Part shown: piece after piece, positions 7,172-16,571 of the stretch
Numbering within the stretch: the first letter of the stretch is position 1
How the letters are laid out: the number at the start of each line of letters is the position of its first letter
NCBI RefSeq assembly: GCF_005886535.1
Contig: NZ_PNDS01000113.1
Span: 1 to 32,898 of the forward strand
Source: Pseudoalteromonas sp. S2755
GTDB taxonomy: Bacteria; Pseudomonadota; Gammaproteobacteria; Enterobacterales; Alteromonadaceae
Direction of reading: 5' to 3'
Length of the DNA: 32,898 nucleotides
Made by a program: the position numbers and the translations under genes
The notes under the pieces: generated by a model
Told to the model about the DNA's origin: nothing
Databases searched by the model: none
What the model saw: only the letters and a program-made list of their open reading frames with translations

Positions 7172-9715
7172 TTAGAAACGATAGCTGATATTGCCATACA
7201 CGAAACGACCATCGGTGTTATATGCCGAAAACGCAGAGTACGGGAAGATCTGATTAAACGTTGTATAACCAATATTACTAACAGTATCTTGTGGATATTG
7301 ATCAAATAGATTGTTAGCGCCTACTGCAAACTTCCAGTGGTCACCTAGGTTATAAGCCACTTCTAGATCAGTGATCCATTTAGCGTCTAATACTTCATCG
7401 CCTTCTACTGCGCTCGAAGAATCTACCGTTTCACCATAACGTGTGGCACGTAATGTCGTCTGCCAATCACCAAATTGCCAAATTGCAGCTAAGTTCCACT
7501 TGTCTTTTGGTGTTCCATCTTCAAATCGTGCAATTTCACGACGAGCAAAGTACTCATAGCTGTCACCAAGGGCTTCAAGCTCAGCAGGGTTTGCTTTTAC
7601 ATGCGTCACTTCAGTGTCATTGATGTTTAACGCAGCACTTAAACGCAGATCACCGTAGTCGGCAAGATCAAAACTGTACGTTGCTACGATATCCACACCT
7701 TGAGTACGCGAGTCGATAGCATTCGTGAAGTACCTTACACTTTGCGTATTGAGCTCACCCGCTTGCTGCAAAATATTAATGACCTCAGGACCACCCAAGT
7801 TCTCAGAAAGGACGATGCGATCGTCGATGTCAATGCGATAAGCATCCACGGTAAATGAGAACGCATCCAATGTGAAAACAAAACCTGCCGTCACATTGAC
7901 CGACTCTTCCGGCTCAAGCTCTCGAGCACCCAGCGCTTTTGCAGCAGGCGTATCAACAGGGAAGTGACCAACTTCACTCGGTACGCCATTTTCAAATACC
8001 GTAGCAATTGATTTATAGGACGTTTGAGCCAATGAAGGCGCTCTAAAACCTGTACTTACTGCACCACGTAGTGAAAAGTTATCCGACACCACATAGCGCG
8101 ATGCCAGTTTACTGGTGAAGGTGCTGCCAAAATCACTGTAATCTTCAAAGCGACCCGCCAAGACGACATTCCAGTCCTGCGTTAAGTAGGTATCAAACTC
8201 TGCGAATAAAGCGATGTTATGACGAGATTCATCGACAGCACTTGCTGGTGAGAAACCAGCGAGTACTTGCGCACCACCAGCCGCAACGGGATTGCCTTCT
8301 GCATCAAGCACGGTGAGGTAAGACGCTTCTTCACCGACTTCAATTTCATAAGTTTCGCGGCGATATTCTGCACCAATAGTGAAAAATACGTCATCCGGTA
8401 AGCCTAAATCCAATGCCGTTTTAGCATCAGCATTCACGAGCCACTGTGAATAGACTAAAGCGCCGTTATTAAACTCAGTCGGGCTTGTTACCCCCATCGA
8501 AGTATTCAAACTATTTACGACACCCAAAGCGAAGTCATTCACACCATAGTTTGTACTGATATCGTAATCCCACTCACCTTGAGTGCCTTTTACACCAACC
8601 GCAAAAGAGTAATCATCTACATCGCTGACGATTTGAGGCAAGAACCCATCTGGGTATACCGCAGTTAAGTTGCGGCTGTCATTTGCGCGACGATAGAAAC
8701 CACCGGAGTTACCTTCACGTGTCGAGTAGCTACCAAATGAATAAAGCTCGGTTTCAGCATCTAGGTTGTAACCCGCATTGTAAAATAGTGCAAAGTCTTC
8801 CACTTCGGCTTTACCAAAACGGTGGTTGTAGCGATCGAATGAAAACTCTCTTGAGTCAAGTTGACCATTTTCATCACGAGCATATTGCTCTCTTGGATCG
8901 AAGCCTGAACGATTAGTTGGTTTTTTATCTCTATATTCGGCAGACAGATTAATAAAACCATCATTACCTAAAGCAAAACCAACGTTGGCACCAATTGTTG
9001 TAGTACCACCATCATTACGCTTGCGGTCATCTCCTAATACAAAGTCTAAATCGCCCGCAGCGTTTGCACGGGTTTGTAATAAGTCAGGGACACCTGCCAT
9101 CTGTGTATCGTGCTCACCATAGGTCACACTAATACTGCCGCCTTCTTCTGCATCTTTAAGCACAATATTAATAACGCCAGCAATAGCATCTGAGCCATAT
9201 TGAGCAGCAGCGCCATCACGCAGTACTTCGATACGCTTAATCGCGGCAGCTGGAATGGTATTTAAATCAACCGCCGTTGAACCACGACCAACGGTACCAT
9301 TTAAATTCAATAATGCGCCGGCATGACGACGCTTACCATTTACCAGCACTAAGGTGTGATCCGGTGCTAAACCTCTAAGTACTGCCGGACGGGCGTGATC
9401 CGTGCCATCCGCCAGCGTTGAATTTGGGAAGTTAAAACTAGGCACTAGAGTTGTTAGTACTTGGCTTAGCTCCAGCTGACCTGTACTTTGCATATCATCC
9501 AAGGAAATGACATCTACCGGTACTGTGCTCTCGGCAACACTACGAAGGCTTCTTCGCGTACCTGTGATTTCGATGACTTCAATACTTTCTTTGGCTTCAG
9601 AGTTGTTACTTTCTGCTTGCGCATGAATTGAAATAGTTGAAAGAAGCGCAGCACCGACAGCCAACGAGATTGGCTTGCGAACAGCGTTTTCCAGCTTGTT
9701 ATTAATAAATTGCAT
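7172..9715 (-). CDS. TonB-dependent outer-membrane receptor
   Basis: An outer-membrane beta-barrel that imports a ligand using TonB energy. From the chosen start (ATG at 9713-9715) the protein has 847 residues. It has a signal peptide (ISLAVGAALLSTISIHAQA), a TonB-box-like IEVIEITGTRR, then a plug domain (VPVDVISLDDMQSTGQLELS, RGLAPDHTLVLVNGKRRH, IKRIEVLRDGAAAQYGSDAI, AGVINIVLK), and a long barrel ending in the C-terminal aromatic signature GNISYRF. A 22-residue extension to 9781 is open but would put sequence before the signal peptide, so I reject it. The substrate cannot be told from sequence; the NGKRRH and AAAQYGSDAIAG plug type is common in large Alteromonadales receptor families of unassigned specificity. 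No partner enzyme or transporter is adjacent. Confidence 0.93.
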   Translation of the reverse strand: MQFINNKLENAVRKPISLAVGAALLSTISIHAQAESNNSEAKESIEVIEITGTRRSLRSVAESTVPVDVISLDDMQSTGQLELSQVLTTLVPSFNFPNSTLADGTDHARPAVLRGLAPDHTLVLVNGKRRHAGALLNLNGTVGRGSTAVDLNTIPAAAIKRIEVLRDGAAAQYGSDAIAGVINIVLKDAEEGGSISVTYGEHDTQMAGVPDLLQTRANAAGDLDFVLGDDRKRNDGGTTTIGANVGFALGNDGFINLSAEYRDKKPTNRSGFDPREQYARDENGQLDSREFSFDRYNHRFGKAEVEDFALFYNAGYNLDAETELYSFGSYSTREGNSGGFYRRANDSRNLTAVYPDGFLPQIVSDVDDYSFAVGVKGTQGEWDYDISTNYGVNDFALGVVNSLNTSMGVTSPTEFNNGALVYSQWLVNADAKTALDLGLPDDVFFTIGAEYRRETYEIEVGEEASYLTVLDAEGNPVAAGGAQVLAGFSPASAVDESRHNIALFAEFDTYLTQDWNVVLAGRFEDYSDFGSTFTSKLASRYVVSDNFSLRGAVSTGFRAPSLAQTSYKSIATVFENGVPSEVGHFPVDTPAAKALGARELEPEESVNVTAGFVFTLDAFSFTVDAYRIDIDDRIVLSENLGGPEVINILQQAGELNTQSVRYFTNAIDSRTQGVDIVATYSFDLADYGDLRLSAALNINDTEVTHVKANPAELEALGDSYEYFARREIARFEDGTPKDKWNLAAIWQFGDWQTTLRATRYGETVDSSSAVEGDEVLDAKWITDLEVAYNLGDHWKFAVGANNLFDQYPQDTVSNIGYTTFNQIFPYSAFSAYNTDGRFVYGNISYRF

Positions 9716-10074
9716 AGTTTGTCCCGTGAATATGTTGAACGCAGAGTCTCTACAAGACCGATTATTACTTAATTTAGTCAATATGAAGATAAATCAAGAC
9801 TGAATAGGATACCTAAGTAAATAACACAAAATGCGATACGATACCCATTCGACTTACGACCAAAATGTTGGTACTTACTAATTCAATACCAGCCTAAAAT
9901 TAAGTCACTACCTTAAGAAAAGACGCGGATTTTAGAATTATTCTTTCGTCGATAATAAAGAATTTTTTGATCTACCTTATACCTCATAAGGGGCACTGGT
10001 CTGATGTTTACCCACTCCATTTTTACTCCACATTGAAGCGCTTAAATATCAGCATGCAGAAACGGAGAGTACCA
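9716..10074. other. Intergenic region between divergent genes, no gene seen
   Basis: These 359 bp separate the TonB receptor from the small membrane protein and should hold both promoters. I see a short palindrome AGAATTATTCT at 9934-9944 but no operator I can name. Confidence 0.5.
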
Positions 10075-10560
10075 ATGACACAACGGACGCTAAAACATGC
10101 TGAATGGTTGAAAATTGTTGAATCTAGAGCGAACCAGCAGCAACTTCAAATAAAACCAAAAAATAAACTATCACCTGCTGTGATTTGGACTTTTGTACTA
10201 GCCACTATGATTTCACTGGTCAGTGCATGGGCATTTATCACCGAAACGCCTGAGGCACCCACTCAGCAGCTTAGTAAAGAATCCCAAATGCGTATCAATC
10301 GCTACTTTACCAAACAGTATATGGTTGGAAGCTGGCAGTTCTCACATTTAAAAACCAGTAAAGATGACATCAATGTGTTTATCCGTATCCCTACTAAACT
10401 TGCATTAACGGGACAGGCACTTAAGGGTTATATCGAGCAATCACTATGTCCACCGGCCAATAGCAATGTTTGGCGTGATGTCAGCCAGTTTGCGCTTTAT
10501 ATGCACTTGTACTCGGATACGCCACGCCACAGTGACTATGCTAAGTGCAAAGCACCTTAA
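10075..10560 (+). CDS. Hypothetical single-pass membrane protein
   Basis: A protein of 161 residues with no family I recognise. It has a basic N-terminal cytoplasmic segment (MTQRTLKHAEWLKIVESRANQ), one membrane helix at about residues 32-53 (AVIWTFVLATMISLVSAWAF), and a probable periplasmic domain of about 105 residues with two cysteines (SLCPPANSN and YAKCKAP) that could form a disulfide. The start at 10075 was chosen because GGAG lies 7 bases upstream; the open frame extends to 9967 without a better site. It stands alone, divergent from the TonB receptor and followed by its own terminator. It might be a small envelope accessory protein, but nothing ties it to a function. Confidence 0.7.
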   Translation: MTQRTLKHAEWLKIVESRANQQQLQIKPKNKLSPAVIWTFVLATMISLVSAWAFITETPEAPTQQLSKESQMRINRYFTKQYMVGSWQFSHLKTSKDDINVFIRIPTKLALTGQALKGYIEQSLCPPANSNVWRDVSQFALYMHLYSDTPRHSDYAKCKAP

Positions 10561-10593
10561 CTATTTCAAGTTAAATTCTTTTATCTTTCGTTC

Positions 10594-10617
10594 AAAGGCC
10601 CGCTGGGCCTTTTTTTG
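10594..10617. terminator. Rho-independent terminator after the small membrane protein
   Basis: Stem AAAGGCCC/GGGCCTTT with loop GCT followed by a 7-T run. It lies between convergent genes and may also serve rmuC on the other strand. Confidence 0.88.
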
Positions 10618-10635
10618 ATTTTTGGATTTCAAAGG

Positions 10636-12117
10636 TTATTTCGCGCTGTCGTGATTGCCAAGCTGACTTACCGGCTCGAGCTCAAGTTTGGCTTTTTCTT
10701 CGAGTTCTTCGGGTAGCTCTTTGACTACAGCAACACCTAGCTCTTTAAATTCAGAGGCTTGCTTAATTAAGTTGCCTTTACCCATATACAACTGAGAAAA
10801 CGCGCGCTCGTAGCTCTCTTTTGCTTTATCAAGCTGTTTACCCACCCCTTCCATACTATGTAGGAAGCTATTGAGCTTGTTATAAAACTTCTCAGCTCGA
10901 AGCGCCAGCTCTCTGGTGTGCTTGCTTTGCTCTTCAAAACGCCATAACTGTTTAACGATATTAAGACTGGTTAAAAGCGTTGTTGGCGTTGCCACCAATA
11001 CATTGTTTTGTAAAGCGTCCTGATAAAGCGTTGGCTTATGCTTAACCGCCTCAACAAATGCAGACTCCACAGGGATAAACATGATGACCACCTCTGGGGA
11101 GTTAAGACCAGGTAAGCGCTCATAAGATTTACTACCCAACTCTTTGATCCGTGCAGTGATGGCTTCGGTGTGTGCCACAATGGCTTGATTCGCTTCACTA
11201 TCGGTTGTGGCATTAATATACCGTGTATAGGCATTCAATGAAGTTTTTGCGTCAATTACCAAATGACGAGATTGCGGTAAGTAAACCACGACATCAGGGC
11301 GAAACTTGCCTTCGTCAGTATTAAAGTTTACTTCTCGCTGATAGTCGTACCCTGGACGTAGTCCAGCGCTATCTAGCACATTTTCAAGCATGAGTTCGCC
11401 CCAGTTACCTTGTGCTTTCTTTTGTCCTTGTAACGCAGTGGTCAAACGATCCGCTTGCTCAGTCATGGCTTTATTGTTGGCTTGTAGGTGCAGCAATTCA
11501 GTTTTCAATGACGCCCGTTGCTTCAGCTCTTCACTATGAATGGCTTCCATTTTATCTCTAAAGCCCTTTAATTCACCTTGTACTGGCTGCAACAACTGCT
11601 GGATTTTTTCTTTACTTTGGTGACTAAAGCGCTCGCTTTTCTCATCAAATATTTGATTCGCGAGATTGTGAAACTCTTCTTTAAGCTGGACTTTCGCTTG
11701 TTCAAGCTGCGCGAGCTGTTGCTCGAAGCTCAGTTGCTTTTGCTCCAGCAAGGTTTGCAGATTGGCCATTTCAACTTCTAACTCATGAGCATGCACTTGA
11801 ATTTCTTCCTTAGCATCGAGCTCTCGCTGCCACAGCTGCTGATATTCAGCGGCTTGCCGTTGACGCTCAGCTAACCTTGCTTGCAATTGCTGCTGTTGGC
11901 CATGACTTTGTAGTTGCTGCGCTCTTAATTGCTCAGCGAGTTGCTCGGCTTGACTTAGTTGCGACCTAAGCGCTTGCTCGGAGGCGAGTTGAGTATTGAG
12001 TTGATTTTTGAAAGTACTGCGCATGACCCAAACAACGGGGAGTAGGGTAGCCGCACCACCTGCGAATAGCGCAAGACTAAACCATGCAGGCGTATTGGAG
12101 AGCATTGACCAAAGCAT
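10636..12117 (-). CDS. rmuC: DNA recombination protein RmuC
   Basis: RmuC-family protein; in E. coli it limits inversion at short inverted repeats and is predicted to be nuclease-like. The 493 residues comprise an N-terminal membrane anchor (about 12-33, WFSLALFAGGAATLLPVVWV), a long Gln/Leu-rich coiled coil (about 40-225), the RmuC domain starting at QGNWGELMLENVLDSAGL, and the nuclease-like core RPDVVVYLPQSRHLVIDAKT. A second conserved block is FIPVESAFVEA. It lies 62 bp downstream of the response regulator on the same strand, so it may be part of that transcript. The start is the ATG at 12115-12117, with only a weak ribosome site (GAGA). Confidence 0.93.
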   Translation of the reverse strand: MLWSMLSNTPAWFSLALFAGGAATLLPVVWVMRSTFKNQLNTQLASEQALRSQLSQAEQLAEQLRAQQLQSHGQQQQLQARLAERQRQAAEYQQLWQRELDAKEEIQVHAHELEVEMANLQTLLEQKQLSFEQQLAQLEQAKVQLKEEFHNLANQIFDEKSERFSHQSKEKIQQLLQPVQGELKGFRDKMEAIHSEELKQRASLKTELLHLQANNKAMTEQADRLTTALQGQKKAQGNWGELMLENVLDSAGLRPGYDYQREVNFNTDEGKFRPDVVVYLPQSRHLVIDAKTSLNAYTRYINATTDSEANQAIVAHTEAITARIKELGSKSYERLPGLNSPEVVIMFIPVESAFVEAVKHKPTLYQDALQNNVLVATPTTLLTSLNIVKQLWRFEEQSKHTRELALRAEKFYNKLNSFLHSMEGVGKQLDKAKESYERAFSQLYMGKGNLIKQASEFKELGVAVVKELPEELEEKAKLELEPVSQLGNHDSAK

Positions 12118-12179
12118 ATTGAGATCTCATCGGTTCTTCTACTTTGATAATACCTTAGATATAAATTTCAATCACTTAG

Positions 12180-12866
12180 TCATTCAGTGATCTGTTGACC
12201 ATTGTAGCGATATCCGGCGCCATATACCGACTCTACAATTTTTGGAGATAAATCTAATCCTTTGATTTTCTTTCTGATATTTTTAATGTGGCTGTCGATT
12301 ACGCGATCCGAAATATCAAAGTTATCCGGTTGAATATAATCAAGAATTTGCTGTCTTGAAAAGACACGATTTGGTGCGTCATATAAAAGTGCAAAAACAT
12401 CAAATTCAACTTTGGTTAAGCCTAATGTACTGCCATTCAGTTTAACCGTTAATTCTTCGCGATTTACTTCGATAGGCTTTTGATACGCATTGGAGTTTAC
12501 ACAACGGCGTAAGATCGCTTTCATGCGCATCACTAATTCAGCAGCACTAAAAGGTTTACATACATAGTCATCTGCGCCGACTTCTAAGCCCTTTAAACGG
12601 TCAGCTTCTGCCACTTTGGCAGTCAGCATCACAATAGGTACTTCAGAAAACTCTCGAATTTGACGCATACACTCTACGCCATCTTGGTTCGGCAACATAA
12701 TATCCATCAAGATTGCATCTGGTTGGTTTACCTTTACCCAAGGTACAACTTCGGCACCGTCTGCAATATGAAACATTTCAAAGCCGGATGCTCTAAAAAA
12801 CAACAGCACCTGCTCTGCAATATCTTGGTCGTCTTCGACGAGCAAAACTCTTGATGGGGTAGACAT
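12180..12866 (-). CDS. OmpR-family response regulator, BaeR-like
   Basis: DNA-binding two-component regulator of 228 residues. The receiver has the acidic pair E11-D12, phospho-acceptor D55 (ILMDIMLPNQDG), T82 and K104 (ADDYVCKPFS). The C-terminal winged helix includes LGLTKVEFDVFALL, RVIDSHIKNIRKKI and the wing VYGAGYRY. The receiver is close to E. coli BaeR over REFSEVPIVMLTAKVAEADRLKGLEVGADDY. No kinase is adjacent; the best candidate is the BaeS-like kinase at 5086-7134. It starts 5 bp after the stop of the 67-residue protein gene, so the two are probably co-transcribed. Confidence 0.92.
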   Translation of the reverse strand: MSTPSRVLLVEDDQDIAEQVLLFFRASGFEMFHIADGAEVVPWVKVNQPDAILMDIMLPNQDGVECMRQIREFSEVPIVMLTAKVAEADRLKGLEVGADDYVCKPFSAAELVMRMKAILRRCVNSNAYQKPIEVNREELTVKLNGSTLGLTKVEFDVFALLYDAPNRVFSRQQILDYIQPDNFDISDRVIDSHIKNIRKKIKGLDLSPKIVESVYGAGYRYNGQQITE

Positions 12867-12871
12867 AAGAT

Positions 12872-13075
12872 TTATTTACTCTTTGCTTTTAACTTTTTCA
12901 ATTGTTGTCTAACTTGGCGCTTTAGCTTGTCTGAAAGCGTGTCATCGAACAGTAACATGGTCAGTATACTAGACAAGTCGTCTGAACTCGCAACTTCATT
13001 AAGTAGATCATAGTCTGATTCTGATTTCGTCTCAATAAAGCTTAAGTGTGAAATTGTCGCATCGTAGCAAAGCAT
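12872..13075 (-). CDS. Small hypothetical protein co-transcribed with the response regulator
   Basis: A 67-residue protein with no recognised family: an acidic middle (SESDYDLLNEVASSDDLSSIL) and a very basic C-terminal helix (KLKRQVRQQLKKLKAKSK). No membrane segment or signal peptide. AGGAT lies about 6 bases before the ATG, and only 5 bp separate its stop from the response regulator start, which argues that it is a real gene in the same transcript. It could be a regulator-associated protein or a small nucleic-acid binder. Confidence 0.65.
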   Translation of the reverse strand: MLCYDATISHLSFIETKSESDYDLLNEVASSDDLSSILTMLLFDDTLSDKLKRQVRQQLKKLKAKSK

Positions 13076-13175
13076 AACGTTATCCTAATTGGTCTATGGC
13101 GTTTCTCCGTTATAGCTATTAAAGCGTGAGATTATGGAATAAAAATGGAGTGAATGATGTTTTTTATCAAAAGAA

Positions 13176-13199
13176 AAGCCAGCTTAATTAAGCTGGCTT
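13176..13199 (-). terminator. Rho-independent terminator of the SNF2 gene
   Basis: Stem AAGCCAGCTT/AAGCTGGCTT with loop AATT. On the minus strand it is followed by TTCTTTTGAT. It lies about 110 bp after the SNF2 stop and before the next minus-strand gene. Confidence 0.75.
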
Positions 13200-13308
13200 A
13201 TTACAATCAGTAACAAAGGGGGAAAATCAACATATGCTCACTGCATCAACAATGCCACAACAAGCACTATCATAGACCTTCACCTTTGCTGATTAGTTCC
13301 AAATTTTT

Positions 13309-16300
13309 TTAATTTTTTATCAGCGCGAGCATCTGTGACTCATCAAACTGACCAAGATTAACGCCAGACTCAGCAAACAGAGCGTCAACAAGGGCTTGCT
13401 TATCGCGTTGCATCTTAAACACTTTCTCTTCGATAGAGTTCGCCATAATCAGCTTGTACACGAATACCGGCTTATCTTGTCCGATACGATAGGCACGATC
13501 TGTCGCTTGATTTTCCACCGCAGGATTCCACCAAGGATCAAAATGGATAACCGTATCTGCTTGTGTCAAATTCAAACCAGTTCCCCCTGCTTTTAGGCTT
13601 ATCAAAAAGACATTGCACTTGCCTTGGGTAAACGCCTCAATGGCTTTATCCCGTTGCCTCGTCTGCCCTGTCAGCATTGTGTATTTCAACTGTTGCTGTT
13701 GACACTGCTCAGCAATGAGATCTAACACGCTGGTGAACTGGCTGAAGATAATTATCTTACGACCTTCACTGAGTAGCACTGGCAGGTGTTGTGCAAGCCA
13801 CTCAAATTTAGCGCCATGTTGGTCGGTCAGTGATTTATCAACCAATTGTGGGTGACAGCAGATCTGACGTAACTTTAACAAAGCATCGAGGAACGCCAGC
13901 TTGCTTCTTTCAACACCTTGCTCCTGAAATAGATTGAGCAATTTGCTTTCTACTTGGTGCTGAACACCTTGATATAATTTATGTTGCTCATCAGAGAACT
14001 CTAATTCTTTGATGAGTTCTGTCTTATTGGGTAGCTCTTTCACTACCTCAGCTTTTGTACGACGAAGAATAAACGGCGCGATCAGCGATCTGAGTTCTCG
14101 AGCTCTAGGGCGATCTTGTTCTTTTTCAATTGGGATCTGGAAGTGTTGCTTAAACTGCTGCTTAGTACCCAGCACATCAGGCATGACAAAATCGAGCAGC
14201 GATTTAAGTTCGAGTAAATTGTTCTCTACCGGTGTGCCACTTAAACAAAGTTTAAAACGGGCGGATAGGCTCTTTACGCATTTAGATATTTGTGCACTTT
14301 CGTTTTTTATATATTGCGCCTCATCCAACACAATGGAATCAAAATCAAGCCCCTTATAATACGCCACATCGCGCTTAAGTAGCGGATACGTCGTTAGAAT
14401 AAATCGTGCACCAGACAAGTTAGTAAGTGCTTCCTCTCTATTCGAGCCGTGAATTATGGTGAGCGGTAGATGTGGTGCGAAACGTTTAAATTCGTCACGC
14501 CAGTTCCCCACTAAACTCGTCGGACAGACAATTAAACTTGGTTGCGTCACAAGCGTATTGTGCTGAGAAATAAAGTAAGCAATAACCTGGAGCGTTTTTC
14601 CAAGACCCATATCATCGGCCAGAATGCCGCCTAACTGATGGCGATTAAGAAACTTAAGCCAGTTAACACCTTGCACTTGATAATCTCGTAGGGTGAAGCT
14701 CTGTCCTTCGCTGGCAGGGATCACATCAAGATTTTCTATCGGTTTATCTAGCTCAGCGAGATATTCAAGTAACTTTTGATCGTCTGAATCGGCATGAATA
14801 TGAGTCAGTTCAAACAGCTTTTTGGCATACGACAACGGAAATTTAAATTGTGAGCTCGAAAGGTAATAACTAAAACGAGATTTAAGCTCCAGCAGTTCAT
14901 CAAATATGGATTTGCTAATGGCATAGAACTGCTCGCCGATTTCGACGTACCGATATTCATGTGCAAGGTTGTTAAGCTCATGAACCGGATGCTTATCCCA
15001 ATTGAGCGTAACGGGCTTGTCGTCTAACATGACCTTACCGAGCACATGATGTTGCTTATCTCGTTTAAGGCTTAACAGCACTTTTGGCGTAACAACGAGG
15101 CCATTGCTTGGCAACTCGTCAATAATCCAACGTTTACCCTGTAAAAGTGGCCTGATCTCTCTGTTAAACCAATGGACTTCAACGCCATCTTCAGTTGGTA
15201 ATAAAAATTCGTCCCCTTCATGGACAAAGCCGAGACCTGTGAGTACCTGCTCCAGCCTTGCTAACTGTTTTTTCGTCGCGCCTTTTCCAAGCGGCTCAAT
15301 TGCAAAGCGAATTTTATTTGGCCTATCTAGTTTTATAAGTTTGGCAACATTAGATTGCTTACTCGCTAACTGCGAAAACCCAGCAGGAGGCGCAATGACA
15401 TCGTCCGTAAAGATATCTTGGAAACGCGCCATCACCTGCTCTAGCTTCTCTGCCGTTATTGTAGGCATAGTATGAAGGTGGGCGATTTCCTGCGCGGTAA
15501 GCTCTGACTCTATTCGGCCAACGACCAAGTTCTCTGTATCTAAATACACAGGAGGTTCTGTTTTAATCAAGCGCCAATGCTCAACATTCGCAAGGCGGCT
15601 TTTAAGTTGGTATTCATTGCCTTCTTGATGCCAGTAAAAATCTAGCGTTTGCTTGTGTCCAAGCTCCAAAGGTTGGCGCTGGTTACGATAAAAGCAGCGA
15701 TGAGTATGTACCAGTTGTGTCAGCGCATTGAAACCCCAAGCACCAAATAGTTCAAAGTGGCCTGGTGTGTTTTGCGAGCGGATCCAGCTAAACAAGCGGA
15801 AATCGTTTTCTAGTAAGCCAGCTGGCGCAACTTGGCTATTGAGCTGCTGTTCTGTTAAGACTCGACCCAGAGGGTAAACACCGTCGGGCCGATTTGGCGA
15901 TACCTTAGGGTTTACAAGGACTTCGTTTGCCCGAGGCTCTAATACGAAGAGCAAGACGTTTTCCGCGTCTGCTTTATCTACTTGCTGCAACTGCCCGAGT
16001 TCATTAAACCAGTCATTAACCAAATAAGCCTCACCAAAACCACCAGAATGTTCGATTTTAAGTTTGAGCAATACTGCAGCAATGTGTCGACATTTAGGAT
16101 TATTTGAACAAGAGCAGTTTGCTTCGACCGAAACGATACCCTGTGATTGGTTTATTTTGATGTGCTGAGTGAAGGTATTGCCGTAATTTCCCAATACCTG
16201 CGCGTCGATTTGCGCAAAGTTTTCGCTGTGTTGGAGGTAGCAGACTTGTTCGTCTTGTAAATACTCCTTAGCTTTCGTAAGTAAAGCTGAATTGAAGTAC

Positions 16301-16401
16301 TGACGAAGAAAACGTTCAGACAAAGGGAATTGATTAGCCTGTTCCTGTTTGATTTCTTCAAATAAGGCGAAAAGTTGCTCTTTAGATAACTGCGAAGACA
16401 T
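13309..16401 (-). CDS. SNF2-family DEAD/DEAH-type ATPase with SWIM zinc finger
   Basis: Large nucleic-acid-stimulated ATPase of about 1030 residues. Near residues 90-115 is a SWIM zinc finger (CSCSNNPKCRHIAAVLL, C-x-C...C-x-H). The SNF2 motor occupies roughly residues 570-1030: motif I DDMGLGKTLQ, motif II LDEAQ, motif III LSGTPVENNLLELKSLLDFV, motif V LISLKAGGTGLNL, and motif VI ENQATDRAYRIGQ. Such bacterial proteins are HepA/RapA relatives that probably remodel protein-DNA or RNA polymerase complexes; the substrate is not known. The ATG at 16399-16401 is preferred to a GTG three codons earlier; neither has a strong ribosome site. The gene precedes the response-regulator group on the same strand but has its own terminator. 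Confidence 0.9.
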   Translation of the reverse strand: MSSQLSKEQLFALFEEIKQEQANQFPLSERFLRQYFNSALLTKAKEYLQDEQVCYLQHSENFAQIDAQVLGNYGNTFTQHIKINQSQGIVSVEANCSCSNNPKCRHIAAVLLKLKIEHSGGFGEAYLVNDWFNELGQLQQVDKADAENVLLFVLEPRANEVLVNPKVSPNRPDGVYPLGRVLTEQQLNSQVAPAGLLENDFRLFSWIRSQNTPGHFELFGAWGFNALTQLVHTHRCFYRNQRQPLELGHKQTLDFYWHQEGNEYQLKSRLANVEHWRLIKTEPPVYLDTENLVVGRIESELTAQEIAHLHTMPTITAEKLEQVMARFQDIFTDDVIAPPAGFSQLASKQSNVAKLIKLDRPNKIRFAIEPLGKGATKKQLARLEQVLTGLGFVHEGDEFLLPTEDGVEVHWFNREIRPLLQGKRWIIDELPSNGLVVTPKVLLSLKRDKQHHVLGKVMLDDKPVTLNWDKHPVHELNNLAHEYRYVEIGEQFYAISKSIFDELLELKSRFSYYLSSSQFKFPLSYAKKLFELTHIHADSDDQKLLEYLAELDKPIENLDVIPASEGQSFTLRDYQVQGVNWLKFLNRHQLGGILADDMGLGKTLQVIAYFISQHNTLVTQPSLIVCPTSLVGNWRDEFKRFAPHLPLTIIHGSNREEALTNLSGARFILTTYPLLKRDVAYYKGLDFDSIVLDEAQYIKNESAQISKCVKSLSARFKLCLSGTPVENNLLELKSLLDFVMPDVLGTKQQFKQHFQIPIEKEQDRPRARELRSLIAPFILRRTKAEVVKELPNKTELIKELEFSDEQHKLYQGVQHQVESKLLNLFQEQGVERSKLAFLDALLKLRQICCHPQLVDKSLTDQHGAKFEWLAQHLPVLLSEGRKIIIFSQFTSVLDLIAEQCQQQQLKYTMLTGQTRQRDKAIEAFTQGKCNVFLISLKAGGTGLNLTQADTVIHFDPWWNPAVENQATDRAYRIGQDKPVFVYKLIMANSIEEKVFKMQRDKQALVDALFAESGVNLGQFDESQMLALIKN

Positions 16402-16571
16402 TAAGTGCACGTCAAAATTAAAATAAAAAGCCAGTATATGAAATTAGTGATTTGAGCTAAAGAGAGAAATACGAGAAATTCGCTAAAAAAGGACTGGTTG
16501 GAGGTCAACTGACTAGAAAAAGCGCCGAGTTGCTTGATAATTCAACCAACGCGGCCATTTTTGAACGAACT

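Noticed and set aside
9716..9781. N-terminal extension of the TonB receptor to 9781
   Set aside because: It would place 22 polar residues before a normal signal peptide; the internal ATG gives the expected secreted N-terminus.
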